Source: Oncomelania hupensis (lineage: Eukaryota > Mollusca > Gastropoda > Littorinimorpha > Pomatiopsidae). From it: a stretch of 64,000 nt of DNA. Shown piece by piece: positions 1-12,264 of this stretch. The first letter of the stretch is position 1; every line of letters begins with the position of its first letter. The notes below the pieces were generated by a model. The model saw only the letters and a program-made list of their open reading frames with translations. It had not been told where the DNA came from and made no database searches. The position numbers and the translations under genes are program-made. Location of the stretch: positions 158,299,652 through 158,363,651 of the forward strand of contig CM072511.1 of NCBI GenBank assembly GCA_036898135.1, read 5' to 3'.

Positions 1-403
1 ATGAAGAAGAATAACAACATCATTCATTCAGTCTGTGTTTGTGTGGAGATTGACATCCTTCTTCAGGGAGGAAAAGAAAAATGAAAAATTAATATGGACG
101 GATAGCCAGACGGGAGGATATATACGATCGGCATCTGGTGATTTTGGAAGATCTATGGAAGGTGCTGGAGAACGGCCGAGTTGTGGACATGGTAGAAGGT
201 GCGGAGTGAGAGGTCATCAGAGGAGTAGAGGTGTTGATTGATTCTGAGAAAGTGAGATAGGACTGATGGGTGAACTGAGAAGATGACCAAATGGGGTAGG
301 GGAGTGCGGCGGAGAGAGGGTTGGGGTAAGGGACGAAGAGACGTTTGGTGACGTGCAGCAGTGCCATCGATCTGTTCTTTCCACACCTCAGTTGGAACAC
401 ACA

Positions 404-405
<2 letters not shown>

Positions 406-482
<77 letters not shown>

Positions 483-504
483 TCTCTTTCTCTCTCTCTC
501 TCTC
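406..504. repeat. (TC)n microsatellite
   Basis: Nearly pure TC dinucleotide run of about 99 bp with a few interruptions near the end, followed by a C tract. The Ser/Leu and Arg/Glu open frames across it are repeat artefacts. Confidence 0.97.
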
Positions 505-946
505 CCCCCCCCCACCCACACCGCTGATCTTGAAATTGGATGTTCCAACCTTGTGCCACGTATTTAACCTCGCTGTGGGCGTTTCCTGTGGAGGGAACAA
601 CAGCGTTAGTATTTGTCTTTGCTTGTTTACATGTCGCTGTTCCTTTTTCTTACCTTCTGCTATTTCCGCTTTATAGCATTATGAGCTCCCTCATCTTCGT
701 TGTCCTCCTTGTCCTCCTTTTCTTATCATTGTCATCGTTCACTCTGGTAGATATTAGTGTTATTCTTCATTTTCCTCAGAATTTGCAACAGCCATTTAAA
801 AAAAAAAAAGTCTTAGTTATCATTATCATCATCATCATCATTATCATCAAAGACTTAATTTCGTCTTTTGTTGTTGTTGTATTTCTAGATTACTTTGAAA
901 CATTCGGAGCTGATCAGAACAAGCCAAATGGTTTGTTGGACGTAGT

Positions 947-1590
947 GCCGGCCGGGGGTTTCTGTATAAATAGTATCCCCACTTTGTGGAAGAATTGTAG
1001 TGCTTTAAATTACCACTGTTTTCGTCATTCTCATTTGTTCTTTCTCGTTCCTAATCTGTTCTATCAATCCACTATCTTCTTCGCTAGACCAGTCACCTAA
1101 CTTTTTTCTTCCAAACTCTCCCCAAACTCCTCATTTGTGTATGGGGTGTGTTGGGGCTATTGGACGCTTTCTGCCAAATGGTCACTAAGACTTTCTATGG
1201 TATTATTATTTAGCAGTGTAGGCATTTTATATCAGGTACGTGTTTTGTTAATATTTTAGAACGATGTTTACATGATATTTTGTTTTTGTAAACGAGGGTT
1301 CGATAAATTAGAGTACAGCCTCAGGGTCCCCTGCCTATCCTATCCTATCTTGTAACTCAAAGGTCGTTGGGGCACCACAGATGAACGTTTAACCAGCGTA
1401 CTCCATCTTTCTCTGTTCTCAGCAACCCTCATGGCTTCGTCCCCTGCATAGTATGCCTGTTTTATAAAGTGACCGGCTGATGGAGTGCCTTCACTGTTAC
1501 CATTAGGGTTGTTTCGGCAGATCTTTTATGCGGATTAGGGGTGAACCCTCTTTCAACCAAGTTGTGGTCCTGATTCGGCTCTTTGCAATC
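947..1590 (+). mobile_element. SINE-like element, family S600, copy 1
   Basis: About 600-bp non-coding repeat seen four times at near full length (here, 3984-4584, 21985-22604, 28747-29298) and twice as 3' ends (25213, 35590). It starts near a GTATAAATAGTATCCCC motif. It ends with a conserved TCCTGATTCGGCTCTTTGCA block followed by GTCCGCTGGACCCT. This copy is interrupted by a LINE 3' end at 1335-1440. Other copies end in simple-repeat tails, which suggests target-primed retroposition. The family is not named with confidence. Confidence 0.7.
1335..1440 (-). mobile_element. LINE-A 3' end inserted in the SINE-like element
   Basis: The last 106 bp of the LINE-A family, in minus orientation with its GGATA-type tail, lies inside the S600 copy. 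CCCCTGC flanks it on both sides (1328-1334 and 1441-1447), which looks like a short target-site duplication. The matching sequence is the terminal coding part of LINE-A, as in the copies at 13350-13454 and 37500-37622. Confidence 0.75.
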
Positions 1591-1989
1591 CGGTTATTTG
1601 ATCATACATGAGCATGAGAGGTCACGTGAAGAGCAAGGTCATTCCAAGGTCAAGGTCATCCCAGGGTAACTTTTTTGGCATAATACAACTTTTGCTGTAG
1701 TTTATTTGATACTGCATGAGTGTATTTGGAGCCGGGGGTCAAGGTCATCTCAAGATCAAGAGCATAGAAAGATCAAAGTCGGTATTTGCATTTTAATGCC
1801 ACTGTTTCATTTTTCTTTTTCTTTTTTGGGCAGCCATTTTCATATTAAATATTGCAAGTTCCATAAGGAGCATGTGAGTCATATGGGCTTTGCCTTTCTA
1901 GTTTCTTTCTTTGTTACACGAACATCAGATAAGTTGGCTATTATTCCATGCTGTGGGCTATTATTCCATGTTTTCCTTTTGTTTCGTTA

Positions 1990-2480
1990 GAATAAATCCC
2001 AGTCACAACACCGCCAACAAAATCCGGCTTGACCGGAGGAATGAATGCGGAACCTCCTATTTCCCATTTGTTTTTATCACCCATGTCCCCCTATGTGGGA
2101 TTCTTAAACAATTTTTCGTTCTTATGAGAACGTGTTTTATTCCCAATTTTCTTACAAATTTAATATTTACAGCAATTGTAAAAAGGTTATTTTTATCTAT
2201 GTCTTATCACGGATGCCCAGTGATTCCTAATTTGATCGGTCTCTATTGGGACTGAGGGACAGCTGAATTAATCTTTTATAATTGAGTGACTGCGTATGGT
2301 ACCCGGTCTGACCGGAGGTAAGAATGTGGACCGCCCGACGCTCCAATTGTTTTTGGCCCAATCTTGTGTCCCGCGTTGGGGAACTCTTAAACATAATATT
2401 TCTCCTTATGAGAAATATGTTTGATTTTTAATCTGTATTTTAATTATTGTATTAATTGTAATACTTCCATTTTTTAAACG
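1990..2480. repeat. Two diverged tandem copies of a repeat of about 265 bp
   Basis: The block at about 2025-2160 (GACCGGAGGA, then CATTTGTTTTT, CTTAAACAATTTTTC and TTATGAGAA) recurs diverged at about 2305-2440 (GACCGGAGGT, CAATTGTTTTT, CTTAAACATAATATTTC, TTATGAGAA). It is an old tandem duplication with no coding potential that I can see. Confidence 0.55.
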
Positions 2481-2913
2481 AAGTCTTAATTAACATGGTC
2501 TCACCTCTTACATAAATCCTAAGTACTCCAGGGGCTTCCCCTAACAACTTAACTTTGTACATGTGTCGACCATATCTTATAATAATTAAATCTCTTATAT
2601 GGATTATTGATAATTTTACTGGACTACATAGTTCAACCCCATAGTTTTAAACTCTTGCATCATCATTGTTTCTACTAGCGTGTGTTTGTATCTGAATGAC
2701 CTCCCGTTCCCTTATCATCATGGCTTTTAACTGTGGTCCTGGAAAGGTTTTAACTTAATTCTGTAACTTCTTAATATATTTTAGACTTAGTATTTACGTC
2801 CCCTATATGCTCAGGTGTCTGGGGACACTAATCTACCCAACAACAACAACACCGCCAAGAAAATGAACATTTTTGGAAATGCTTAGTTTTCCCCTATGTG
2901 TGTGAATGACTGA

Positions 2914-2952
2914 CTTTCCATCTCTCTCTTTCTCTTTCTGTCTCTCTGTCTC

Positions 2953-2989
<37 letters not shown>

Positions 2990-2992
2990 TTC
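2914..2992. repeat. TC/TCTG-rich microsatellite
   Basis: Mixed CT and TCTG repeats, with a run of about seven TCTG units in the middle. Confidence 0.85.
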
Positions 2993-3539
2993 TTACACGG
3001 TATTTATCAATCTACCGCAATTTACCGGAATCTCTTTATTAAATGATTAAGAATTTGAACGTTTGATGCTTCTATTATGACAGTGTGCGTGGCATGATTT
3101 ATATAATTAATGTCCAATCCGCACGAGATAGTGGGCCTGTGATCTTATATTTTCTTTTAGTGTTGGCCTACGTGCTTAGCTTTTTTATATTTGTTTATGA
3201 ACATATTTATTTAAAAGTCTTACGATGTTGTATATTGATGCGATTATTGCTTGCCAACAGTGATTGTTATGCTGCAATACCTTCTATCATGATTATGACA
3301 CTGAACGCAAATCATGTGATAGCCGGTATTTGTTTTCCCCATGTAACTTCTTATGTTTACAGCTTTAAATGGTTAATTCAGTAATGTCTTATTGATATAC
3401 TTTTATCCTGTTTTACTGTTTACTGTTTATTGTTGTTAGACTGTCCTTTATCGTATTGTAACATTTATATGTGGCACCAGTTGTGAATTTCTCTTTGATT
3501 GAGATCATAATAAAGTGATAGTATTATTCGTATTCGTAT

Positions 3540-4660
3540 CAATAGTCGATTGAGCCCCGATGCTTGAATCTTGTTATGTGTAACTCGAATTCGTTTATCC
3601 ACGCAGCCTGTTCCCTCAGCAACAAGGCAGGAGTCGTCGTATAAAGTTTTCCAACTGTATTCAGCAAACATTAGCAACTGCATACTATATCGCTAAAATT
3701 ACTACAAAGATCATCAAAAATCACTTTTCAAGCAGGCAGTGCATTACTTATATAGCCTCTCTCCAATCGAGAAAAGCTTCGAACATAAAATAAAACTCGT
3801 CACCGGAATTATGCACTGTCTTATGTCACATAATGTTCATGAATCCACATGATTCAACCAGTAAGTTCTGAAGAATTCGATCGATCATAAGCAACAATAA
3901 AGTATTTCCAGAAAATTCTCAACAAAATTGACCGACGAAATTTATCAACATTATACAAAACTTCTTCTAGCAACAGCGCAAAACCCCCTGTGAGGGTGCC
4001 GGGCGATTCAGTATAAATAGTATCCCCACTTTCTGAAAATTTAGTGTTTTAAATTCCCACTGTTGCCGTCTTTCTCCTTTGTTCTTTCTCATTTCTACTC
4101 TGCTCTATCAATCTACTATACTGTATTCTTCTTCGCTAGACCAGTCACCTACCTTTTTTCTTGAAGACTCTTCTGGGACAAAACTCCTCATTTGTGTGTG
4201 AGGTCTATTGGGTCAGCTTGGGAATATTGGAGGCTTTCTGCCAGGTGGTCACTGGGGCTTCCTATGATGTTATTATTTGCCAATGTAGACATTTATATGT
4301 ATGTGTTTTGTTGATATTTTATAATGATGTTTGTATTCTATTTTGTTTTTGTAAATGGGGGTTCGATAAATTAAAGTATAGCCTCAGCGTACCCTGCGTG
4401 GGATGTCTTTATTGTAAAGTGACTGGTGGCCGTGGAATGCCTTCAGTGTTACCACTAGGGTTGTTTCGGCAGATCTTTTATGCAGATCAGGGGTGAGTCC
4501 TCTTTTAGCGAAGTTGTGGTCTTGATTTTGTGGTCCTGATTCGGCTCTTTGCAGTCCGCTGGACCCTGTAAGCAATGAATAACTAACAGCGCAAAATCAA
4601 ATCAAAGGTAAATATATATTGCTATTATTGCATGCTTTGCAAAACAAAATGATCGGCCCC
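3540..4660 (-). mobile_element. Solo LTR remnant, family L570, interrupted by a SINE-like element
   Basis: Minus-strand copy of the LTR family whose intact member is at 21137-21706. Shared blocks include the CGTTTATCCACGCAGCCTGTT segment, the reversed AATAAA region, and the final TGCATGCTTTGCAAAACAAA segment. An S600 element at 3984-4584 splits it. No gag or pol coding sequence lies beside it. Confidence 0.75.
3984..4584 (+). mobile_element. SINE-like element, family S600, copy 2, with 12-bp target duplication
   Basis: A 601-bp insertion inside an LTR. The 12-bp sequence AACAGCGCAAAA occurs immediately before (3972-3983) and after (4585-4596), and joining the flanks restores the LTR sequence seen in other copies. 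It ends with the family 3' block and a CTGTAAGCAATGAATAAC tail. The long TSD argues for retroposition rather than cut-and-paste movement. Confidence 0.85.
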
Positions 4661-4964
4661 CAGTTGTCTGAAAAAAAGCGCCACAAATCGTTTCGATTGC
4701 TCAGCACGAACTTTTTTTTGCTTCTGGGCAACCTTTTGCCATTAGCGAACGCTTTTAGAATGGCGCAGCACATATTGACTGCACAACAGCCAATCAAAGT
4801 GAAGTTGGCTGACAATGAAAGTTATTGTTATGCGCACTGATGACACAGCACTACTATCAAATATCAATACTAATTTATACTGATTGCACATGAAAATAAT
4901 CATTCCGTCAAATAACAAGTACACAAATCTTGCCACACTGTAAATGACAAAAAATCGTCCCTTG

Positions 4965-5363
4965 CTATTTCACCATTGAACACATCGCTATTCGCAAATC
5001 GAAAACCCACCACTCTAGCCGCCATATTTTTCTCTTCGCAAACAAACTTTCGAGACCGCTACAGAGCGCTCTCCGCGGGCATAGGGGTTGGGCAGACTTT
5101 CCGCCAAAATAGTTACGTAGCTTGTCCAGGTCGAACTTCAGTCTAGTGCACTTTGCTGTGTTTACTCTCTTCAAGTGAAGCCGGAAAGACATCATCACGA
5201 GATCGTGGTCACTTTCGATGTCTGCTCCTGGAAAAGTGCGTGCCCTGCCAATGTTGATGCTTGATCTGAAGCGTTTCTTGACCATGATGTAGTCGATCTG
5301 GTTGTGATGCTCCCCGCCGGGACTGTGCCATGTCCATTGTCTGGATTTTTTTGTGGAGACCAA
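4965..5363 (-). pseudogene. LINE endonuclease domain fragment
   Basis: A 132-residue minus-strand open frame contains WTWHSPGGEHHNQIDYIMV and, further on, a GADIESDHDLV motif. This is the C-terminal half of an apurinic-type endonuclease (EEP fold) from a non-LTR retrotransposon: the IDYI segment and SDHDLV with the catalytic Asp-His are both present. Only this fragment survives, with no reverse transcriptase on the same strand beside it. It is a decayed transposon fragment, not a host gene. Confidence 0.8.
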
Positions 5364-5404
5364 GCGTGTTTGCCAGTATCAGATTGTTAAATCTGGCAAA
5401 CTCT

Positions 5405-5675
5405 AACAGTCTCAGACCTCAAACGTAAACTCCGATGGTATGGCCACGTCACCAGATCATCAGGTCTTGCAAAGACCATCCTGCAAGGCACAGTGCAAGG
5501 AGGTAGAAGAAGAGGGAGACCGAAAAAGAGGTGGGAGGACAACATTCGAGAATGGACTGGTTTGACACTGAGCAAAACAATCAGGGTTGCTGAGGACAGA
5601 GAATGATGGAGTACGCTGGTTAAACGATCATCTGTGGTGCCCCTACGACCTCCGTGTTATGAGATAGGATAGGGA
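5405..5675 (+). mobile_element. LINE-A 3' end fragment
   Basis: Encodes the LINE-A C-terminus (KLRWYGHVTRSSGLAKTIL, then GGRRRGRPKKRWEDN), ending near VKRSSVVPLRPP with an ATAGGATAGGG tail. An early stop in the terminal region and the 5' truncation show it is dead. It lies beside the opposite-strand endonuclease fragment. Confidence 0.8.
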
Positions 5676-6289
5676 TAGATAGTTACGTAGCGTTACGTAG
5701 CACTCTGCTTAGGCAACTCGAGACGCATCTATCGTGCGCGTCTCAATCGTAACTCTCTCGTTCTCGAGGAACGATTGTAAGATTAGGCTGCCGCCTAAAA
5801 TCTGTATCCTTGCTGTGAATAAGATGTCCGAGTCTGAGCCTCAAATACACTTTTTAGCAACATCAAGTGGAATAAAAGCGGAACGGCCGCCCCAGTAGCG
5901 CTGAAGAAGCGATGTACACATGCACACACCACACATACCCACGCCCACGTGACACATACACATGCGATGCGCAAACACAAAAGCACAAAACACGGACACA
6001 TTCACCCCCACAACACATCCACAAGACTGTAAGCAGAACAGAACTCGACGTTTAAAAGCAATTATATATGGAAGCCATTCAGGCGTCCTTCCGCTTACAT
6101 CAAAGGAGAGGAAGGAAATACAATAAATCTGTGCAGGGTTGAAGTCCTGAGCAGAAACGCATGACGTGGATAAAAAGGGTGTACAGGAATAATTATCAAA
6201 CTTGACAGCGTGTCGAAGTGGAAAAAAGTGTCTGTTCTTTAATCTCATTAGTACGTGTGCTGTCTGCCAATACAATGAACCAACGCACA

Positions 6290-6320
<31 letters not shown>

Positions 6321-6489
6321 TACCTAAATGGGCGCTGTTTAAAACTGGGAAAGGTTAGGCAGCGAGGTTGAGGAGAGGAGATGGGCACTGCCTTCATGAT
6401 ACTGGCCCTGAGAAAAGGGAGGTCTTGAGGTATGTCTGTTTACCGTACCCCGGAAGGCTACTTGAAACCCTTTACCTTTAGTTTAAAGG

Positions 6490-6882
6490 GCCCAGGGTAT
6501 CAAGGATTTATGTTATTTTTGTTTTGTTTGTTATGACAATGAGTTTACTTGGGAAATGCATTGTCGTCACATTAACCCATGATGTAATGGGTAATCATTG
6601 TTGCCACATGCACATTCATTAACACATGATCTAATGGGTAATAATTGTTGTCACGCTAGCGCTAACACATGATTTAATGGGTAATCATTGTCACATTAAC
6701 ACATGATCTAATGGGTAATCATTGTTGTTACATTAACACATGTTCCAACTGGTGATCATTGTTGTCACCGTAACACATGATCCAACGGGTGATCATTGCT
6801 ACATTAACACATGATCTAATGGGTAATCATTGTTGTCGCATTAAAACATGATCTAGACTAATGGGTAATCATTGTTTTCACT

Positions 6883-6958
<76 letters not shown>

Positions 6959-7060
6959 CATTAACCCATCTAATGGGTAATCATTGTTTTCACATTAACA
7001 CATCTAATGGGTAATAATTGTCATATTAACAGATGATCTAATGGGTAATCATTGCTCAAA
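6490..7060. repeat. Minisatellite of about 35-40 bp units, split by (ATT)n
   Basis: Repeats of the type CATTAACACATGATCTAATG followed by GGTAATCATTGTTGT occur at least eleven times with variable spacing. A pure ATT run at about 6884-6956 interrupts the array and units resume on the far side. Confidence 0.85.
6884..6956. repeat. (ATT)n microsatellite inside the minisatellite
   Basis: Perfect trinucleotide run of about 24 units embedded in the 6.5-7.06 kb minisatellite. Confidence 0.95.
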
Positions 7061-7345
7061 CCCGACCGCCAAGCTTGGATTTTTAGGCGTGTCTTTTTTG
7101 TTGTGTAAATGCATATTTAAAACAACAACATCGAAACTTTTGAGATTTTGCTTTGAAAACATCTGTGCTGCTGAAATGTCTGAGCTTGGGTCCTTTTAAA
7201 GTTTGTATAGGAGTCGAGTGTGTGGCATGCAGATGTTTTTGTTTGTTTGTTTGTTTGTTTTTTGGTTGTTGTTTTTTTAGGGGGTGGGTGGGTGGGGTGG
7301 GGTGGTTGGGGGTGGGGAACAACATCACTCTAACGATGATTAGAT

Positions 7346-7349
<4 letters not shown>

Positions 7350-7390
<41 letters not shown>

Positions 7391-7391
7391 A
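7350..7391. repeat. (GAT)n microsatellite
   Basis: About fourteen GAT units. Confidence 0.95.
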
Positions 7392-7537
7392 AATGATTAA
7401 TTAATGAGTAGTGTTTTAAAAATCATAGGATGTTGAGCTTCATTAGCAGTAAAATGACTAACTGATCAATAGTGGGTGATGATGTTGGTGAAGATGGCAG
7501 CGACGATGACGTTTGAGCCCAGACTTCCATACTCGTG

Positions 7538-7589
7538 ATGATGCTGCTGCTGCTGGTGCTGCTGCTGGTGGTGGTGGTGGTGGTGCTGC

Positions 7590-7630
<41 letters not shown>

Positions 7631-7634
7631 ATGA
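7538..7634. repeat. GCT/GGT/GAT compound microsatellite
   Basis: Compound trinucleotide array with GCT, GGT and GAT blocks. The Ser/Thr-rich reverse frame is an artefact of it. Confidence 0.9.
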
Positions 7635-7993
7635 AAATTAAAATAATGTAAAATAATGTAACGTACCCAGGAAGTGACAAGTATGGCTGGATACTCGCTG
7701 TAAGATCAGACAACTCTTAACATTGTGAAGTACAGAACCTAAACTTTTCACAGGTAAAATTAGGTGACCGATTTTGCGGTCAAATGAAAATGTGTGCGAT
7801 GCGTGTGTGTGTATGTGTGTGTGTATGTGTGTGGCTGAAGAGAAAGAGATAGTGTGAGTGGGAGACAGGTAGACAGACAGAGTTGCTCGCTATTGTTGCT
7901 ACGGCGTGTTTTGAGCTGTCGCCTGCTGATAGATGTGCTGCGTGGCTGTTGGGGACATAATGGGTTAAGTATGGTAAACACCGCTGTTTTTGT

Positions 7994-7996
<3 letters not shown>

Positions 7997-8043
<47 letters not shown>
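7997..8043. repeat. (GA)n microsatellite
   Basis: About 23 GA units. Confidence 0.95.
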
Positions 8044-8048
<5 letters not shown>

Positions 8049-8307
8049 GGATGTGTTGTTGCATTAGAAGCAAGTGTGGTGTTGGTATTATCAAATGTGG
8101 AGGATACAAAAAATAGGAAGGGGTAGATTTCTCCCACACCTCACCCCCCACTTCCACACCCACAAACAACACATCTGCATTCGGCGAGAGCTGGGGTTAA
8201 TGGAATCTTGTAAAATGTGTTCTTATTAAACGCAAGAGATACGACTATTGCTCGTTTTATTTTGGGAACAAATGTATTATTTTGTCTTTGTGGACAGGGA
8301 GATAGAT

Positions 8308-8308
<1 letters not shown>

Positions 8309-8377
<69 letters not shown>
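8309..8377. repeat. (CT)n microsatellite
   Basis: About 34 CT units, followed a little downstream by a C homopolymer near 8407. Confidence 0.95.
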
Positions 8378-8379
<2 letters not shown>

Positions 8380-9186
8380 GAGGAAAAGAAAGGGAGGATA
8401 GTCTTTCCCCCCCCCCCCCCACTCACATCAAAGCAAAAAGTGTGACTGTTTTCCCCGTCTGCTGCACCTGACGTAGCTCAGTAGTCAAAACGTAGACACC
8501 TAAACAAGCTACCTGTTGCCTGCCAGCTGACTACAGAATTTACCTGTTACTGTACTTACCTGTCTTGTAGGCTTACCTGTCTTAACGCAACTGTTTACCT
8601 AGTTGTTGCCTTTTAACTTTTTGCCTGTAGGAGTTGTAGTTGTGGGTTGCTTGTCTTCTTGTGTTGGGTCCTAACTCAGGGGTATACCTGTCGTAAACAC
8701 AACGTGTGCCCGCTAGATCTTTTCTCACCTTTTAAGTTTTGTACCTACCTCTGCTATTGTGTGGATGAGAGTATAAACCTAGGTACAGTCTGTGCACTCA
8801 GGCATTCCATTGCACGGAATTTATAAAAATCCTGACGCTTATGTCATAGGCGGGTGAGTGCCAGAAAAAAAAAAAATTTCTGTTACAAAATAATTACAAA
8901 ATAAATTTAAACATCCTATGTAATTAGAGTATACAGATGTCTTGAACTTTAAAGGAAACTATGGTATATTGAGTGACGTCATTGTTTGCATGGTGATGTC
9001 ATAATTGTAAATTATAGGCACATCGTCTAACGCCGCAATCGTCGTATGTATGTAACTTGCATTCACCCACTAGGACATGAGCGTAAGTATCTTTAAAATC
9101 CGGGAATAGCATCTTCATAATGCTCTTCTCCCTCCTTCTCCTTCTTCTTCCATCGTCTTCTTCTCCTCCTCCTTCTCCTCCTCCTC

Positions 9187-9189
9187 ATT

Positions 9190-9269
<80 letters not shown>
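9187..9269. repeat. (ATC)n microsatellite
   Basis: About 27 ATC units preceded by CTT/CTC-rich sequence. It reads as poly-His or poly-Asp in spurious frames. Confidence 0.95.
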
Positions 9270-10235
9270 ACGGAATGCTATCTTCTTCTTCTTGATTCAT
9301 TTCCTGCTGTACCTTGTGGGTTTTTGTTTGTGTTGATTAGTTTGTTTGAATTAAACCATGCATTTTACCGCTTGTCTTAGCTTTAAGCTAGCTTCCTTAG
9401 TGTTTTGCTGCAGTCTCCGTCAGTTGCTTTAACATCTCTTTGTACTTGCCTGAGTTGTTGCGTGTATCTCCTTGTGAATTGTACAACTGTAGGGTTTATC
9501 TGTTACCGGAGAGCAACTTGTTGGGTTGAGGCAATTAAAACTGTGTTGTGTTGTCCTCTCTAAATCGGGTTTTAGCCCAGACTTCCAAACTTAAAAGTCT
9601 CTTAAAAGTGGATCTCACCTATATCTTTGAAGCAAATTTAACTGTAGTCACGTTAGTGAAAGTATTTGTAAGGTCATGACGTCCGACAGCCGTGTTTGTA
9701 GTGACGTTATGGCCTGCCGTAATTGGAAGTTTCGTGGATGTTCGCCAACCTTTTTTTTTTTTTTTTTTTAAATAGGTTTTCAGATCCCGAACCTATGGTC
9801 TTGAACCTTTAGGGATCTAACCAAGGTTGTAAAACAACAACAACAACAAAAAACAAAACAAAAAAAAAAACGACCAATAAAACACGTATGATGATGAAAT
9901 GAAATATTTACTCTCCCTTCAAATTTGCTATCCATTGTTAAAGGTTGCCCTAACTCATGAGTCATGTTTATGACTGCGACGATAAAACCAGACTACACTG
10001 CTGATAGTCAGAACCCTTGCCGTCTGTTCGTTCGTGGGTAGATTAACGTCCCCGGACACATAAAGCGTAAAGGGGACAACAACGGTAGGCAGATAGGGTA
10101 CTACCGCTTCCGTGCATCGGCCATCGGCAATCGCGAGGAAGAGAGGTCAGAAGAGAAACGGGAAGGAGAAGAAGAAGGGAGCGTGGAAAAAGAGAGGTGG
10201 GTAAGAAAAAATAAAATATGGCTATGGGAGAGGAA

Positions 10236-10351
<116 letters not shown>

Positions 10352-10443
10352 GAGCGGTGGCGGTATCTGATGACAGGACGACGCCGAGGAAATAATGTAA
10401 AAACTGTTGGGTTGTCCTTTTAAGAAATTTTTTTTTTTATTTC

Positions 10444-10445
<2 letters not shown>

Positions 10446-10524
<79 letters not shown>
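10446..10524. repeat. (ATT)n microsatellite
   Basis: About 26 ATT units. Confidence 0.96.
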
Positions 10525-10526
<2 letters not shown>

Positions 10527-11212
10527 GGTATTTTGGAGAGCGTCACTCTTTCGTTCTCCATGATGATCGGGGACCATCCGAGCTGACTTCTCAAACGACA
10601 AACACGCATAAGTACGCGACCTCCCTCTCCCTCTTCCTCTCCCACTCACTCTCTCTCTCTCTCTCACTCACACACACATACACATTCATACACCCCAGCG
10701 CCAGGCACGGCTGACGAAATGCTGTTTGTAAGTGGGGTGGATAAGATTATTTTCCGCTTCCCATTTGACATCGACACAATACTGAAATACTGATGACTCA
10801 TCCTGGCTGTAGCCACATGTGTATGTGTACATTTAGATCTGCACTGCTTGGCGTACGAATCTTTCTTAAATTTACTGTTTATTTACCCTCAATAACCCAA
10901 ACTGCAATATTAGGTGTTGTGGTTACGCAGATAGCAAAGTTTCGTATTACAAGGAGGACAAGTTTAGGCTGTAGATGTCTCGCCTGGAATTCCCCGTGTT
11001 AAGACTTGCCAGCAGTCGCTCCGTTCTCTGAAACGGATATCAAAAGGCTTGACATAGCCAAAAAGACGGAAGAGTACACCTTGGCCGATGAGGGAGAGAG
11101 TAGGGGATAACAAGAAAAAAGCAGAAAGACACAGATGTGTGTGTGTGTGTGAAAAAGAGAGAGAGATGAAGGGAGGAGGGATGGGGGTTAGAGTGGGGGA
11201 AGTCTTTTTATT

Positions 11213-11926
11213 ACTTATTCAGATTCAGATTCAGATTCAGAAAACTTTATTATCTCCAAGGAGAAATTCTAACATGGATTTGCTGTCAGCAAAAGGTAAT
11301 AAAATGTAACAATACTATAAACATGTAAACATGTACGTGTAATCACGCTTATGTACATATTAACAAGAACATTTCCGACACATTGTAAAACTTAAAATAC
11401 ATATCACACTACATGTCCTTATTGCACTTCAACATAAATAAATAAAACACCTACCCACAAACACACACACATCCACACACACATGGGTTAGACATGAGAT
11501 TATAAAATTATAAACGTTATAATACAATCATCAAACATTCTATAATACAATCACAGATTTTAAAACGTATGCATTAGTTAACTAGATACATACTGAATAG
11601 TTGAAAAATTTAAATTGCTGCAAATATTATAAAATTCATCTCTAGTACTCCCATAAACCACTCGCACCCAACTCATTCAGTCAACACTTATTAAGAATTT
11701 GTACTGATTTGGGTACAAAACTGTTCTTAGCTCTAACTGTAGAAACATTTGGCACTCTGAAACGGCGACCAGAAGGAAGGAGCTGGTAGTGCTGGGCTAG
11801 GATGTGAGTGGAGTCTCTTACAATCATGCTCGCTTTCTTTCTTACTTGCCTTTCGTACAACACACACAAACTCTCCTGCTTTTCACCCACAACTTTCCCA
11901 CACACCTTCACAATTCTATCCAACAC
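11213..11926 (-). mobile_element. LINE-B 3' end (non-LTR retrotransposon remnant)
   Basis: A minus-strand open frame ends with LLPSGRRFRVPNVSTVRAKN then SFVPKSVQILN, a C-terminal signature I associate with non-LTR retrotransposon ORF2 proteins. Downstream on the same strand an A-rich 3' region ends in an AATAAAG motif and CTGAAT repeats (around 11220-11240 on the plus strand), consistent with a retrotransposon 3' end. Confidence 0.65.
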
Positions 11927-12059
11927 ATTATTAACACAATAGCGATTGCGAAACTTGAAGGAAGCGTTTTACGAACTCGTGGGTCTTTCTTTAGTTTAAT
12001 ATTGACAGGAGAAGAATAAAGTGACTGAATAAATGCTTGCTGTAACTTCGTAAGCAGCG

Positions 12060-12225
12060 AGCACAGCAGGTAGTTGAATGAATGAACATTGGAGTTTAAC
12101 CTCTACACCAACCATGGGCAATATGGCAGACGGGATAACCGTCCCAGAAAAAAGGGTTAGGGACCTTAGAGTATTGAACCACCAGAGCAATCATATTTCT
12201 AAAATGGACAGTGAAAAATTGACAC
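12060..12225. repeat. Dispersed repeat C, copy 1
   Basis: The reverse complement of this block matches 27445-27600. Shared words include ATTGAACCACCAGAGCAATC on this strand and GATTGCTCTGGTGGTTCA at 27.46 kb, plus an AAATGGACAGT end. No coding content is seen. It may be a small non-autonomous DNA element. Confidence 0.65.
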
Positions 12226-12264
12226 TTTAGATGGATTTATGTCCCCCGGACACATAGCGTATAG

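Noticed and set aside
345..676. Ser/Leu-rich and Arg/Glu-rich open frames across the TC run
   Set aside because: Pure dinucleotide repeat keeps all frames open; no protein signal. The same applies at 7760-8470, 14802-15069, 30041-30247, 31328-31561, 46759-47052 and 57451-57717.
9115..9380. Poly-Asp and poly-His frames
   Set aside because: Translation of an ATC microsatellite; the same reasoning covers 16869-17285, 43272-43709 and 58224-58554.
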